Part shown: positions 45,101-57,204 of the stretch, one piece after another
How the letters are laid out: every line of letters starts with the position of its first letter
How positions within the stretch are numbered: the first letter of the stretch is position 1
Position numbers and translations under genes: made by a program
DNA from: Omphalotus guepiniiformis
Lineage: Eukaryota > Basidiomycota > Agaricomycetes > Agaricales > Omphalotaceae
Assembly: GCA_028554645.1 (NCBI GenBank)
Contig: JAQOOI010000021.1
Location: 2,356,001-2,420,000 of the forward strand
DNA length: 64,000 bases
Direction of reading: 5' to 3'
The notes under the pieces: model-generated
Told to the model about the DNA's origin: nothing
The model's database searches: none
What the model saw: the letters and a program-made list of their open reading frames with translations, nothing else

Positions 45101-47582
45101 CTACTGTGCAATCAGCTCAATTTTCTTTCTCTGAATCAGTATGCTAGCCAAAGAACCAAGAATGGAAGCAGCAACACTAAGAAGAAAAACACAATCCACA
45201 GATTGGATGTAAGCACCAGAAATCAGGCTTCTGTCTTCAGCTGGAAGGGAGGATATTGCCTTTATATTAGAGAGTGCAAGCTCAATGATTTGAGGATCCA
45301 AGCCAGGAATTTGGAGGAGTTGATCTTTGAGCCTACTTTGGAAAATTGCACCACCTGCACTATAGACAGTATGAGGTGTGAAACTTGAACTTTTAATATC
45401 TTGATACTTACGCAATTCCAACTGAAGCCCCCAAAGCTTGAGTGAATGTCATGACAGAGGTTGCAACAGAAAGCTGGGCTTCATCACTTGCAAATTCTGC
45501 CTGTGCAATCACCATCTGGAAAACCCATTGGTCCAGGAACCTCTCAGTAGAAAAGACTGACTGACTGTGTTCTGCAATGCTACACCTAGACCAACACCTA
45601 GAAAAATCTGGAAGCCAATAATCTTTCCAGTTGAAGAACTGTCATTCAGAGTGTACAGTAGTCCAGAAGCAATAGATGCAAACAGTGGCCCAAAGAATAG
45701 AAATGGCCAAGGATATCCTAGTTTCTGGAGAGCGGTAAATATATAACAAATTGTCAAGGTGATATCAGGAGCTCACTGATATGCATACTCCAGACATTAA
45801 TGCAGCTGCACAAGGAAAGGGAGTTTATCCCCTGGCAAGAGTGAGTATTTCTTTTGTTCACTTACAAACTGTTCCAGAGCTAGCATGAGGTTCAATGATT
45901 TTTAGCACACATATGTTTCTTGTGGGCAAAACTTACATCATAAAAGGTATCATATCAATGCCAGACCTTGTGGCTGAGTGACCACGTAATTGATATAAGA
46001 AAGGCTGTAAATGTAAATGTAATTTTGAGTTTGTGTAGCAATAGAGAGCTTACCAAGTAATACTACCAACAGCAAGTTATATTAATGAGTACAGTTTGCC
46101 TTGAATGCTCAACTAAGCTATACTCACACTTGCTAGTATGAAACAGATATTGATAAAAAACTGAAATCCTTATCATGTACATTCTATAAGATGGAATAGA
46201 TGTTCTTACAGCTTCAATGCAGGCACCAAGCATATTTCTGCAAGTAAAAATCTTCAGAGGAAGGATGCTTTTTGAGCCAGTTCTATACTCCCATCCCAAA
46301 AACAAGGCAATGAAAACAAAAGCCTATAACAGAGAAGTTATGATAGTGTTATTGATATTGAAAGATTCAAAAGATGTTGATAAATGCTTACTACTACCAG
46401 TAAAGCAATGACAACTGGGTCATTCCAAGGTTTCACATTTCCACCCCATTGAATAGGGATAAGAAGAAGCACCACCATAGAGATGCTAAGTATAACCCCA
46501 ATCCAGTCAAGGGAAAGCCATGCTTTTAGGTGTGACTCAGATAAGTCACTAGCAGGGATTCCTGGTAGAATTATTGCTACTGCAAGAAGAGCTACTCCTC
46601 CAATCTTATTTGAGATGTTTAATTGTAGATTTCAAAAGAATCAGAAAAATATATGCCATGCTTACTGGTAGATTTATATCTAATGTGATAAGATGTGATC
46701 AGAACATATAAGTCTTATGGAAACCATAATACATACAGAAACACCAACTGAAAAAAAGAAACATAAGAATTTTATTCAATAATATAAGATTACTAAAAGC
46801 AGTCCACTTACCGCCAGGAGACATGATCTAATAGAAGGATTTAATATTTATAATTTGTCAACTAATGAATGAGATACCTGAGAAAACACCACCTAGGAGA
46901 GGACCAATGATGGAAACAATTGCATAGACAGCACCAAAGATTCCAATGAAGATTGGCCTTTGTCTTATAGATGTCACCTTGACAAGATAAGTAAAGGATA
47001 ATTGAAAAGATGTAAGAAAAAAACCTTTGCTATGATGTACATCACTGAGACCATAAGACCAGAAGCTCCAACGCCAGCAACAGCTCTTCCAAATATAAGA
47101 AAGTTCACTGAAGGTGAGATAGCACAGAACAAACTCCCAAGTTCAAATATTGCAATCTCCACCAAAAAGACCTTTTTGCAGGGAGCAATTCCAAGAACTT
47201 TACCAAAGAACAGCATAAGTCCAGCCTGAAGAACAAACATAATGAGACCTCTGAGGAGAAAGAATACTGCTAAAATATTACCTGAGGCAAGAAGTATGCA
47301 CTTGCAATCCATGAGAGGTCAGATACAGCCTGGAAATGAGAGGCAATTGTAGGCAAGGCTGTTGAAATGATGGTCTGATCCAGCGCAGTGAGTGCAAAGG
47401 CAAGCATAAAAGCACTACTTTTATATCAAACTGCATACTCAAAAATTCAGAGACAGACAGAATCACCAAAAGACCAGTATCAGCTGAACAGTCGGGAGCA
47501 CAATAGTTGCCTCATTGTTCTTGGAAAGATCACCCTTTTCTTCTGTTATTCTATGTTCAAGGTCTAGAGCAGATGAAGACAT
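45101..47582 (-). CDS. MFS multidrug exporter, DHA2 (14-TM) family
   Basis: Start ATG 47582 (MSSSALDLEHRITEEKGDLS), about ten exons, stop 45101. Landmarks in order: VQLILVF + CSAFMLAFALTALDQTIIST with ALPTIASHF (DHA2 motif in TM1), DLSWIASAYFLPQAGLML, FGKVLGIAPCKKVFLVEIAI, GRAVAGVGASGLM, IRQRPIFIGIFGAVYAIVSI, WRWCFYINLP (spliced across three short exons), IGGVALLAVAIILPGIPA, QWGGNVKPWNDPVV, then LGYPWPFLFFGPLF, QNTVSQ, and a final loop/TM ending KKIELIAQ. These are proton-driven drug/toxin exporters of the plasma membrane. The coding sequence is visibly more A+T-rich and AGA/CCA-rich than its neighbours. It is convergent with the Zn2Cys6 gene. A longer upstream frame to 47726 exists but lacks the family's usual acidic start. 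Confidence 0.88.
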
Positions 47583-48981
47583 AGAAGCAAGCAAGGACTT
47601 CGTAGCTAGGGTGGGGTCCAAGTGTACGACTGGATGGGAAGTATCCCGCGGGTTTCTTTCGTTCTGTCTTTTAAAGTCATTTCTTAAAGTAGCTTTCCAC
47701 TGTGCTGGTTCCGTGCCCCACCACAAGGGTATACAGCGGGCTTTCTTAGTTTCATGAATGGATAGGTGATCTCGTCAGAAGATGTACCGTTATAAGTCCA
47801 AAGCTTCTCAGATCAGTGCACGTTGGTCACGGTTTGCACGCCATACTACATATGTACGTATGATATGAAGTCTACACCATAATGGACCGCCATCGAGAAG
47901 ATCTGTGTAGATACATCATACTCATATATCACGCAAGCCTGATTGAGGAGATTGGGATAATCACCGGAAACTGTATACTTCTTCCTTCCAGGGCCTTGGC
48001 CTAAGAAATCTGGGTCTTAACGAGCGACCAACGGCCCTGTACCAATTAGTAGTATCTGTGTATAGAAAATAGCAACAGTGCACCAAGATTCAGTACGTTC
48101 CGTGATGATATCAATGCATAGCACATAATGAGGGAGTCATGCGCAACGACACATGTGCGCTCCCATTTGACTCTATGAGTGCTTCTGAAATGGACATGGT
48201 TCAGATAACCCGAAGGCTGATGTGATGGTCCAGAATGCGCCAGTACCGTCGTTCATGCAATGCCCTGTACCCGCAACCTTCCATGATGATTGATAGATGC
48301 TCTAGTATGTATGCACTGCCCGCAGACTTCGAATTCATATTGAAGGGAGTAGGTTAAACGGGGGATCCTATGTTCCACGAGAACGCCGTCACAAACTTCT
48401 CCACGATCTGTTTCCATTCAGTGTGATGTGACAAAAGCTAGTGCAAGGGGCCATTCTTTCAGGGAGCGGACATAGCAAGTAACGCGGCTAGAGAAAAGAA
48501 AAACCCTAGGCCGATAGTGCCAATCATGAATTGTCCCTGACAAGAACTAAGGTGAGGCGCAGCGGAACCACTCTTTCTTCGAAGCGGACTCTCCAGGGTG
48601 AGACGGCTAGAGGAAAGAACTCTCAGGTGCGTGCTCCAAATGTTATAAGGAAGCCATATTTACAAGCTAATTAACCCTTCAAGGAACTTGGCGCAGTTAT
48701 TGTTCTTCTGAACGTCACAGAAGTCGAATGGGGGTCTATTCAGCCGGATGCGGGATACTTCCACTAGGTCGAAGTCACCTTCTGGTTCACCGTACGCAGT
48801 AAACACAATATTCGTGCATGCCTGTTCCGTCAAGCCTAAAGCCTAATTACGCTGAGGGCTCAGCACTTCGAAGTGTAGTGAATGACTCTGTCATATACGA
48901 TATCAGACTTTGATCATGAATTCCGAACGAGTGAGGTCCCAATGACTAAAAGGTCCAAGGTAGGTTATAGTACTGTGGTAC
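47583..48981. other. intergenic, no supported gene
   Basis: No domain-bearing frame. Two loosely similar segments (gcggctagagaaaagaa near 48485 and acggctagaggaaagaa near 48602) suggest a small diverged duplication. Confidence 0.5.
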
Positions 48982-50190
48982 CTAGTTCGCGGGTTTTCGG
49001 GAAACGACGAGGTACATAGGAGTGAAGAGCTGCAAAGAAAATATCAGTTGATGACCAAGCAAATGAAGTAGACGATAAAAAAACCTTAGTCCGACCATCC
49101 TTAACGAGTGAGTACAATGCCACCTTCGACGCCGCCGAAACCTCCATCGTTCCTTAGGGCAACAAGCTCAAGCATTCCATGAGCCACATGAATTATGCAT
49201 TACAAACAGGCCGATACATGTCGTTGTGAAGACGACGAATAATCCGAAAATGTCTGTGCTTTTCTGACCCTCGAGCGGATAGCCAACGAATTGGATCATG
49301 TCGTCCGGTAAGGTCTTCTTCGTGTTCAATCTCAAAGCCGACGTTGACTGAAACTCGTCAGGCACAGCGGACGTATCTCCGGAATACCATTGCCAATCTC
49401 AATCTCGTGCGCGAGGGCTTTGCGCTCAGGAATCGGGAGATGCCAGGCGTCAGTCATGCACCAATCATAGACACCAAACTAAGCTCCGTCAATGTCTTCG
49501 CAATACCTGAGAAAAGCGAAAAACTCACGACACTTGAATATTTTCATGATTTCGCCGTATACACCCTGCAAAGTAGGAGTATGCACCGTTGCCTCGATGG
49601 CATAAACTACACATAATCATCAATGAATGAGCCTGAAAGGAGATTTAAGAAGAAAAAAGCCCACCAGCATCAAAGGAGTTCTCGCCAAATTGCTCGATGA
49701 GCTTCATGAAATCCCCTTCACGAACGTCACCTGTCCCTCGAGTCCTATCTTTTTTGTGTATTTTCTAGCCTTGCCAACCTGAAACTCGGTTTGATCAAAA
49801 CCAACAACGGTAAATCGGGCTATCGCTTCAGGGCCACCAACACCACACCCAGCATCCAGCACTCACATGCCGGCCTTTTTCGAGGCTAGATGGTGTTCAT
49901 GCCGTGCCAGATAGAGAGGCGGTGAAAGATTCCCCTTTATAGAAACGGGAGAAGTGGAAACAAGGACCCAAGGCCCACTCGTACACTTCAGTAGCACCGT
50001 CGTAATATCCTAACGAGCACACCAAATGAGCTGAGGCACAAAAATAAGCGTAAGGAAATATGAATACCGTTTCTGACTTCGGTGTAATTGTCAACTCTGT
50101 CCGCACTGTGCACTTCTGCCTTTTTGGAAGTATCCTTCTGCCAGGTATAGTTTTTCTCCAAAACCGGCCGTTCGACGCCATGCTCTCCAA
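48982..50190 (-). pseudogene. sterol C-24 methyltransferase (ERG6-like) pseudogene
   Basis: Order and content match ERG6: KDTSKKAEVHSADRVDNYTE, YYDGATEVYEWALGPCFHFS with RFYKGESF, the SAM-binding VLDAGCGVGGPEAIARF, EFQVGKARKYTKK, VYAIEATVHTPTLQGVYGEI, FGVYDWCMTDA, ERKALAHEIEIGNGIPEIRP, VGFEIEHEED, and the end LVKDGRTK / LFTPMYLVVSRKPAN (stop 48982) after a 55-bp intron. ERG6 methylates zymosterol in ergosterol synthesis at the ER or lipid droplets. Defects: TGA directly before VLDAGCGVGG, TAA in the conserved GLVPKG-like segment (near 49140), and several frame changes (for example after FGVYDWCMTDA and near 49380 and 49700). A functional ERG6 must therefore lie elsewhere; this is a dead paralogue. 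Confidence 0.85.
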
Positions 50191-50299
50191 TCTGTTCAGC
50201 CTTTCCAGAGTGATCGAATTGTGGACAAGACTATGGAAAAGGACAGCGTGATTTTAGCTGGCAGAGACCATCAGCCTCATGCATTCGCATTCCGCTATC

Positions 50300-50992
50300 G
50301 CCAGTGCTCCAGCGCGATGGTGATGCATCATGATGAAAAGAGCACCAGATGAGCACTAGTGCGGCGTGCTATAGATTTGGGAGCCTGGAATAAAGAAAGT
50401 TGATGATTATCCATGCAGTATATGTCCAAAAGCTTGGAAACCCTTACATGAATCCAGCCACATTCGCCTGTCCATCTGGATTCTGATATCTGGCAGTGAG
50501 CGCTAAGCTCTCGCCGAATTCCTGAACCGACGCGACCCAGCCCAACCTCCAATGTATGACCCTCCACAGATGTCAAGTTGTCGTAGCTAAACCGCACAAA
50601 CACTCTCAGCATCAAACACTCGTAGAAATTAGATGAAGCTCATAGAGAATCCGTGTCTAATAAAGCTCCCAGGAAAAAAAAACTGTATCTTCCTTGAACG
50701 TCACTTTCGCAGCTGTCAAGTCAACACCCGCAGCGCGCATATATGGAGTCGCGGATAGACATCCAATCGATGTTTCGGAGAAAGTCGTTAGATGGTTGAC
50801 ATAGACCTGTAGGCGAGTCTCCTGATGGGCAAGAGAGAGAAAGAAGAGTGTGGTGTGAAGGTGAAAGTCATTTTGAATTTTAAGTTTGTAGAGACGAGAT
50901 GGTGGTGAGCCCGGGAAAGTCGGGCCGGCTGATTTGCCGCGACGGCGCGCTTGCGCCGCAGACTTTATCATCTTCCCTCTCATCTCCTTCAC
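50300..50992 (-). CDS. hypothetical protein, two or three exons
   Basis: The minus-strand frame begins MKEMRGKMIKSAAQARRRGK (50992). It has a possible intron and then ETRLQVYVNHLTTFSETSIG and AAKVTFKEDT. After a second possible intron it continues MLRVFVRFSYDNLTSVEGHT and ISESRWTGECGWIHV. A basic N-terminus is followed by a mixed alpha/beta-looking segment. I do not recognise the family and the splicing is not settled. It may be a relic in the decayed stretch that also holds the ERG6 and permease pseudogenes. Confidence 0.3.
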
Positions 50993-51059
50993 ATGTCTTC
51001 GTGGCTTGACTAGTTGATCTCAGCGTTTCAACCGTTAAAATTCAAATCGTTGTGCTCCA

Positions 51060-52090
51060 GAGTCCAGGATGATTCTTGTCAAAACGCAATTGAACATGTC
51101 GAAGCTCGACTATCGTTCGGTCTCTCCCACTGGCAACGGCTCTTCAAAAAAAACGTCGGGTCTCTTTCAATTGACGAGCTTAAGGTCGTATTCCACCCCG
51201 TTCTTTTTGGTCTATTCGAAGCTGGACTTGTACTCTATCTGCCCCACTACAAGATGAACTAGAGGTGCGATATCTAGATTAAATCCGAGGAAAGCAGCTC
51301 ATCCCTCTACTCGTGCAGGGTAGCATCCTTTTTTATAGTTGTCGCCAGGTTGTCGCTCTCTGGTTATATTTTCAGGCATTCTCGCGTTCGGAATAATCTG
51401 TGTGGCCGGCGCTGATTGGGCGTGAATCTTCATCCCCAAAGGACTTTTTACTATACCTTTGAGCGTATCATCTTACTTCACTCTTTCTCGCTCCGTCGAT
51501 AAAGAGGCCTGATTCTTCACTCGTGAAGATAAATTTTATCTGAACGCGAAGATTACAGATCCTCTTGGATGCAAATCATCGCAGCGCTGAAACTGCCTCA
51601 GGTGTGGTTCTTGGCTATATTTTTCTTCATGAGCCATATTGTATTCCCTGGCGCAGGTCTCGGTTACACAGCTGCTGTAAAAGTTCCGCCTTTCGTAGCC
51701 GGCTTCGTCGTATCCAAAGTATATGCATACATACCTGATCGATACCACTCCCAGGGACTCGACATATCGCCTTTTCTGTTCTTTGCGTGATTGGGTTCGC
51801 GATGTTATTAGGTATGAGTTTCACGCTAGTTTTATCGCTATTTCCCGTTTTGATTGACTTTTCGATAATAGGCTCTTCATCTCAACATGTACGCTACGGA
51901 TTGTTATTCCTCTCGACCCCGGAAACTTACACCGGTGCACCTACACTCTCTCTCTGCTTGGAGCTCCAACAATGCCTCGCCCCAGACAACGCCGTGTCAC
52001 CGCCATCGCCGACCAACTCGGGAGGTATCCTCGCCATATGGATTCCTTGGTACGGCCCCACAGTATCATTCTCGGTACATAGTTTCTAGC
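51060..52090 (+). pseudogene. allantoate-permease-like (DAL5/anion:cation symporter, MFS) relic
   Basis: Only scattered blocks of the family survive: LFGLFEAGLVLYLPHYK (near 51210-51255), KRPDSFTREDKFYLNAKI (51505-51550), LKLPQVWFLAIFFFMSHIVF (51590-51645), AYIPDRYHSQG (51725-51760), ALIGFAMLLG-like VIGFAMLLG, SSSQHVRYGLLFLSTPETYT, GAPTLS and NSGGILAIW. Much of the 5' half, including several TM segments, is deleted, and frames change repeatedly. Family members import small organic anions such as allantoate, nicotinate or pantothenate. Confidence 0.75.
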
Positions 52091-52669
52091 GCCATTTTGT
52101 GGCATACGTTTATTTGATTTGTTGATATAATACGTTGGAGAGAGGTGGTTCTAGGTAGTACTGCACGTCCTTAATGAATCTCCTTGTTGTTTCATTACTG
52201 CGTATTAGACTTCCAACTGTCAAAGCGGGGCCTATCTACTACTTACATCCGATTTCTGATGCTTAGCGCTTACCTTTCACGGGAGAAATTCTCCGAACGT
52301 CTCCAACTCCATGAGGTTACTTGACGACACCGAGCGACCGAGCTGTCCTTTCGTGATTGATTTACCTTCTAGCACGAAGAAGAGTGTCATCGATGTGCTC
52401 TTCAGACTTCGTCCGAGGTGCCCACAGCAGCCCACAGCCTGAGATACCGGGATTAATTGTTGCCAGTGATGCCCTCTCTTCCCGTGGACGTGGACGGTGG
52501 GGGCGTCCATGATTTTTCCGCTTATCGTTGTCATCTGCTCGAGCCCCGTGGAAAAGATCACCGAATTACTGATTCAGATATATATATCATCCGTTGAATC
52601 AAAAAATTTCCCCGCATTTCAAGTTCACCAGTTTGTCTTACCCAGAACTATCTCGCCTATCGCCTTGCC
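52091..52669. other. intergenic/promoter of kynurenine aminotransferase
   Basis: No coding feature. A TATATATATC tract lies at ~52582 about 90 bp before the start codon and could be a TATA-like core element. Confidence 0.4.
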
Positions 52670-54513
52670 ATGTCGATTCAAAACCACGTAAAGCCCGAAC
52701 GAACGAATCTAATCCCGTTTGCTTCACGTATGAAAGATGGACGCGCATTAGCCCAAGACGTTTGGTCTATCTACAAGTAAACCGTTTTCGTTTTCAATTT
52801 TTTCTCCAAGTCGATGTTGATATTTTTCTTGTTTGGGTTTCAAGTGTAGCAAACCTTCCTCAAGATTGTATCAACCTCGGACAAGGATACATGAACTTTA
52901 TGCCGCCTCCCTGGGTAACAAAATGCGCTGAAGAAGCGCTGCGTGGCGTAGCGACGAATCACTATTCCCATCCTAAAGGTCGTCTGCGTCTTCGAGAGGC
53001 TATAAAAAAAGTTTATGGACCTCATCTCAATAGAGATCTTGATGTAGAAACGGAGATATTGGTGACTAGCGGTGCTAACGAAGGTACGCTCTAAAACCCT
53101 GTCTGCACTGGTCGGATTATATCCATCCAAGTTGATTTCTTTTGTGATTTGTGCAGGTCAATACGCTGTATACACTGCATTCCTAGAACCAGGCGATGAA
53201 GTTATCATGTTCGAGCCATTCTTCGACCAATACCTCGCTTCTGTTACTTTCAACGCTGGAAAACCAGTTTATGTCCCTCTGCATCCGCCGGTCAATGCCA
53301 CTGGTAAATTCTCTAGCGATGAGTGGAAGATGGATCCCGAGGAACTGAGGTGATTTAATTGGCTCAATCCGGTCTCACCTCGGTCTCACTGTCTTGCTAC
53401 ACGGAAAAAAGACGAGCAATTACGTCACGCACGAAAATAATTATAGTCAATACACCGCACAACCCCATTGGCAAGGTGTTCACCCGAGAAGAACTAGAAG
53501 TGATTGCTGCTCTTGCTGAAGAGTTCAATTTACTTGTACTAGCAGATGAAGTGGTGTGTATTCTACTATGTGGTTTTTTTGGTTCTTCACGTTAGACTTA
53601 TCATCCGAGCTGTTCAGTATGATTGTTTGGTATACTCGGGCAAGGAACATGTTCGTATCGCGAATCTTCCTGGAATGTGGGATCGTACAGTCACGTCTTT
53701 ATCCGCAGGAAGTAAGTTTTTCAAGCTTAGCATCCTAGAGGCTCTACAAGAATTGGCGGCACTGCACTAACAACTCCCTACAGAAGCCTTCGCTGCAACA
53801 GGCTGGCGTGTAGGCTGGCTCATCGGACCTGAATACATCATCCGACCAACACTCGCAGCAACCACCCGTATCGTCTTCTGTTCAAATTCACCCTTGCAGG
53901 AAGCTGTCGCAGGCGGGTTAGAACAAGTCGAAGAAAAGAATTTCTTTGCGATTCAGCGGGCGGAGTACGAAGAACGGAGGGGCGTATTAACGGATTGCTT
54001 CGATCAGCTGGGGTTGCCTTATACGTTCCCTGAAGGAGGGTATTTTATCTTACTTGTGAGTTTTTTTTTGTTGGATTGGTTTGAAGGTTGCTGAGATTAT
54101 GGTGATGGATTGTAGGATATTTCACGAGTGAAGTTTCCAGAGGATTATCCTTTCCCTGAGAGCGTGTTAGGTAGAGGACGCGATTTTAGGTATGTTTGTC
54201 TCTTTAGTATCGCCTGCTCCACCGACTAAATCTTGGTTCGTCTTAGGGCATGCTGGTTCATCGCTCTTGAGATCGGGGTTTCCTCAATACCTGTTAGTGA
54301 GGTAAGCATTTACATAGCGCATATACGTTCCTATTAATTACCCGAGGGGCGTGCACCCATTGACCATCTTTTCTTTCTTTTGCTCCACAGTTCTACTGCG
54401 AAGAACACGCGAACATTGGAGAAGTCTATGCTCGATTCGCTTTTTGCAAAGACGTTGGAACGCTTAGACAGGCTGCGGAGAGGTTGTTGAGGTTAAAGGA
54501 GTATATCGTATGA
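52670..54513 (+). CDS. BNA3: kynurenine--oxoglutarate aminotransferase (class I/II PLP enzyme)
   Basis: Nine exons (52670-52776, 52845-53083, 53157-53349, 53412-53553, 53618-53711, 53784-54055, 54116-54189, 54247-54301, 54391-54513) total 1299 nt, 432 aa. It starts MSIQNHVKPERTNLIPFASR, then VWSIYNVANLPQDCINLGQG, TNHYSHPKGRLRLREAI, VTSGANEGQYAVYTAFLEPG, IIVNTPHNPIGKVFTREEL, LADEVYDCLVYSG and SLSAGKAFAATGWRVGW. The Lys of SAGK is the PLP-binding residue and its codon is split by the fifth intron. The C-terminus has YFILLDISRVKFPEDYPFPE and IPVSEFYCEEH. It converts kynurenine to kynurenic acid or acts as glutamine transaminase K. The gene is complete, with no defects. Confidence 0.95.
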
Positions 54514-54985
54514 TCTCATTCAGGAGGAAATGCGAGAAGGGTGGATCATAGATGACTGCGGCTGAACAAAACAATTCATTACACAGAGTTCCATTTTGCA
54601 CAGCAGAAGCCAGAAATAAGCCTGCACCCCTCTCGGTGTGTGAATGCAGTAACAAGTTTAGAGAATAGCCTACGCGGGTACACCATCGACACCGTGCACA
54701 TTATAATTAGATCGCGATATACACATACACATCACGGAAAGAATCTTCTTCGGAATCCGCATCCTGAGGCGAATCAGGAAAGGAGTGGGAGTGAACAAAC
54801 GAGTGACTGGGGGGGGGGGCAGGTATGTATATAATGGTATCAAAAATAAGCTGGTCAATAAACTGCAAAGAGTTCAATCTTTTGAAAGAGATTACTATTA
54901 AATCAAGCAGAGAAAAAATGTCTTTTTGCTCTCGAAACCAAATCAAGCAGCTCGAATCATCATCATAATATGTAGGATGGACGGA
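54514..54985. other. 3' region shared with a second site at 57.2 kb
   Basis: Between the convergent stops of the aminotransferase and GH16 genes. 54745-54985 resembles 57205-57400 (tcggaatccgca, gggagtgggagtgaa, gagtgactgg, gcagctcgaatca versus gttcgaatca) in the same order and strand, so it is part of a duplicated GH16 3' flank. It includes a G11 homopolymer at ~54810. Confidence 0.6.
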
Positions 54986-56500
54986 TTAGATCAACGCCAG
55001 GAGTCCCAAGACTACCGTCACGATCGGCAACAACATCATCTCCTTCATCGCTCTTACTGTGAAAGCAGCGCTCGAACTGCCTGAGGGACTTGAAGCAGAT
55101 CCTGTACCGGTACCACTGCTTCCCGAGGAACTGCTTCCCGAAGACGAGCTGCTAGAATTTGTAGAGTTCCCACTGGAAGTAAAAATAGAAATGCGCAGTC
55201 AGGTCAGTGAGCTAAACCTGAACGTTGAAAGGACCCGGGACAAAAACGAGGCATAGGATCCGTAAAACGGGGGCACGTACAATACACGGAGGTAATTGAT
55301 TTCCCAGTAAGCGTTGGCGTAGTTTGCTGGGTCCTGAACGAGAGATGTACAGTTCGGTGCTACGGATCCACAGGTGGCGGAGAATACACTGTCAGCGCCA
55401 GCGAAAGCACCACAGATATCAATGTACTAAGAAATATGAATGTTCAGTCAGCAAGCAAAGGGTAAGATTAGTAAGGAAGAAAAACGAACGAGGGTGATGA
55501 ATTGGGGACCAAAGACCGTCGTGGGATCACACGAGCTCGCGGGATAGAACGCGCTTGCTTCTCCCCAAGTAGAAGGATCCGGGTTATCGTTAGTAGCGCT
55601 AATATCACTCGGAATACTGCTCCTTTGGAAGAACCACGTAGAAATTCCAGCCGTAGTCCACTCCATCGCATACACGCCTCCTCCGTTTTGTGCGAACCCA
55701 CTTCCGAACGAGTTGCTCTTCGTCTCCTGTACGATACATCCTGTGTTGATGTCGAGAGAGGGTACGACGGTGCAGTTTGTCGAGGTGGTTCTTCCAGTTT
55801 GGTTGACGGAAGCAGGCTGGCTGCATGATTCACCAACGTGGAGGGAATACTGGTTGATGGTGGCGAGGTTGACGTTCTCCACGATGTCGATTTCACCTTG
55901 AGCGGGCCAGTTTGCGCCTTGTGTGAAGAGGGAAGGCCAGACGGAGCACTTTACAACACAGTTTAGTTAGAAAATATGATATTTTGTTGGTAATAGCTGG
56001 CAACGTACACCGAAAGGAATGTTGACTGCGTCGAAGATGAGCAGACTTCCAATGTTCAGCGGGTTGTTGCTAATCAAATAGACACTGTTCCGTCCGAAAG
56101 CACTATCGCCAGCACCACTCGTTGTGTTGTCAACTTTGACAATTGCGTGTTCGTTTGAGTCGATGAAGGTAAGGTTTGCCGCAACAGCAGCAGATTGAGA
56201 AAGGAAATGTACATTTCCTGTGTAACAACCAGAATTGAACGCTCCACGTCGTACACAGAAAGGACATAACGCAGCGTACCAAAGTTGTTGGAATCTATCG
56301 CACTTTCATTATATCTGAACCCGCTGAAGCTGAAAAGAAACGAAAAAAATGAGAAAATCGCCTCGACTTTTCATGCAGAAGAGTCAGTCAGCTTACAAAG
56401 TGGATCCACGAAGGTCCTGGGCTAAAGAATACGTTTGAGCACTAGTTAAAGAAGCAGCCGTAGCAATGACAGAGAGCCCCAGAGCTCTACGGTAAGACAT
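54986..56500 (-). CDS. GH16 endo-1,3(4)-beta-glucanase, GPI-anchored
   Basis: Start ATG 56500 with a signal peptide (MSYRRALGLSVIATAASLTS, AQ), then SLAQDLRGSTF and FSGFRYNE after the first intron. The GH16 catalytic motif GEIDIVEN (two catalytic Glu around Asp) is encoded at 55897-55874, preceded by CSVWPSLFTQGANWPAQ. Downstream are INQYSLHVGESC, NTGCIVQETKSNSFGSGFAQ with NGGGVYAMEW, and SSIPSDISATNDNPDPSTWG. The C-terminus is a Ser/Gly-rich stalk (SSSSSSGSSSSGSSGTGTGS) followed by a hydrophobic tail PIVTVVLGLLALI, typical of a GPI-anchor signal. It hydrolyses beta-1,3/1,4-glucan and is likely anchored at the cell wall or plasma membrane for wall remodelling. Several introns; the exact internal splicing was not fully settled. 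Confidence 0.88.
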
Positions 56501-57204
56501 CGTGGATGGAATGAAGGAAAGAAGAGAAAGTAACCGGAAAATATATTGAGAAAGGTTCAAGGGTAAGTATATATGTAAACAACATGAGGTGATAGAGATC
56601 TCAGGGCGCTTGTTTGGGTATTGACCATCTATGCAACCTTCCATGACGACCGAGGCTCTATATACTGCCTCACATCTTTTGAACTTACAACAAAGTGAGT
56701 TCACTGATATTCTTACTCTCTTCTGAAGGAGGTTCGCGACTGGTGTATACGATGAAAGCAGATTTTACCGGAATAAGGAACGTTTACTAAGCGAGCGTAC
56801 TGCGGACTTTTCTTGGAGTCGGAGGACTTCCCATCTGCTCAAACAACTGAGTATTATTTTGTATGTAGTCATGATTCAGGATGCTGATCATCTTGATAAT
56901 TGTGCAGACGATATTTGTGTGCTGATCTGCTGGTGTATGCAGCTTCGCCCAGGTCCGGCACAGGCTCGGTTTGGCAGATGTCGAGAAGGCTTTGCCGCCG
57001 GCCCTTGCTTTCGGTGACAACTGTTTGAAATCAGGTCTATAAAATCTTTTTCATGTTCGAGAGTTTTGAACCAGAATATAGTCAAAGGTGGCATGGTAAG
57101 CGATGGGCCCCTCGTAGAAGCTGCGGAAGTCAAAAGCACAAGTAAGAAATTAAAAATCAGTAGACAGAACTTGAACACGGAACGAAATAGGGTCAGATTT
57201 GCCC
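56501..57204. other. spacer, possible body of the lost GH16 copy
   Basis: Minus-strand ORFs of 77-158 aa here show no GH16 motif. Upstream of 56500 there is a 5'-flank/promoter-like AT-rich segment. The rest is unassigned. Confidence 0.4.

Noticed and set aside
48982..50190. A functional ERG6
   Set aside because: In-frame stops next to the SAM-binding motif and in the C-terminal part, plus several frame changes that plausible introns do not explain.
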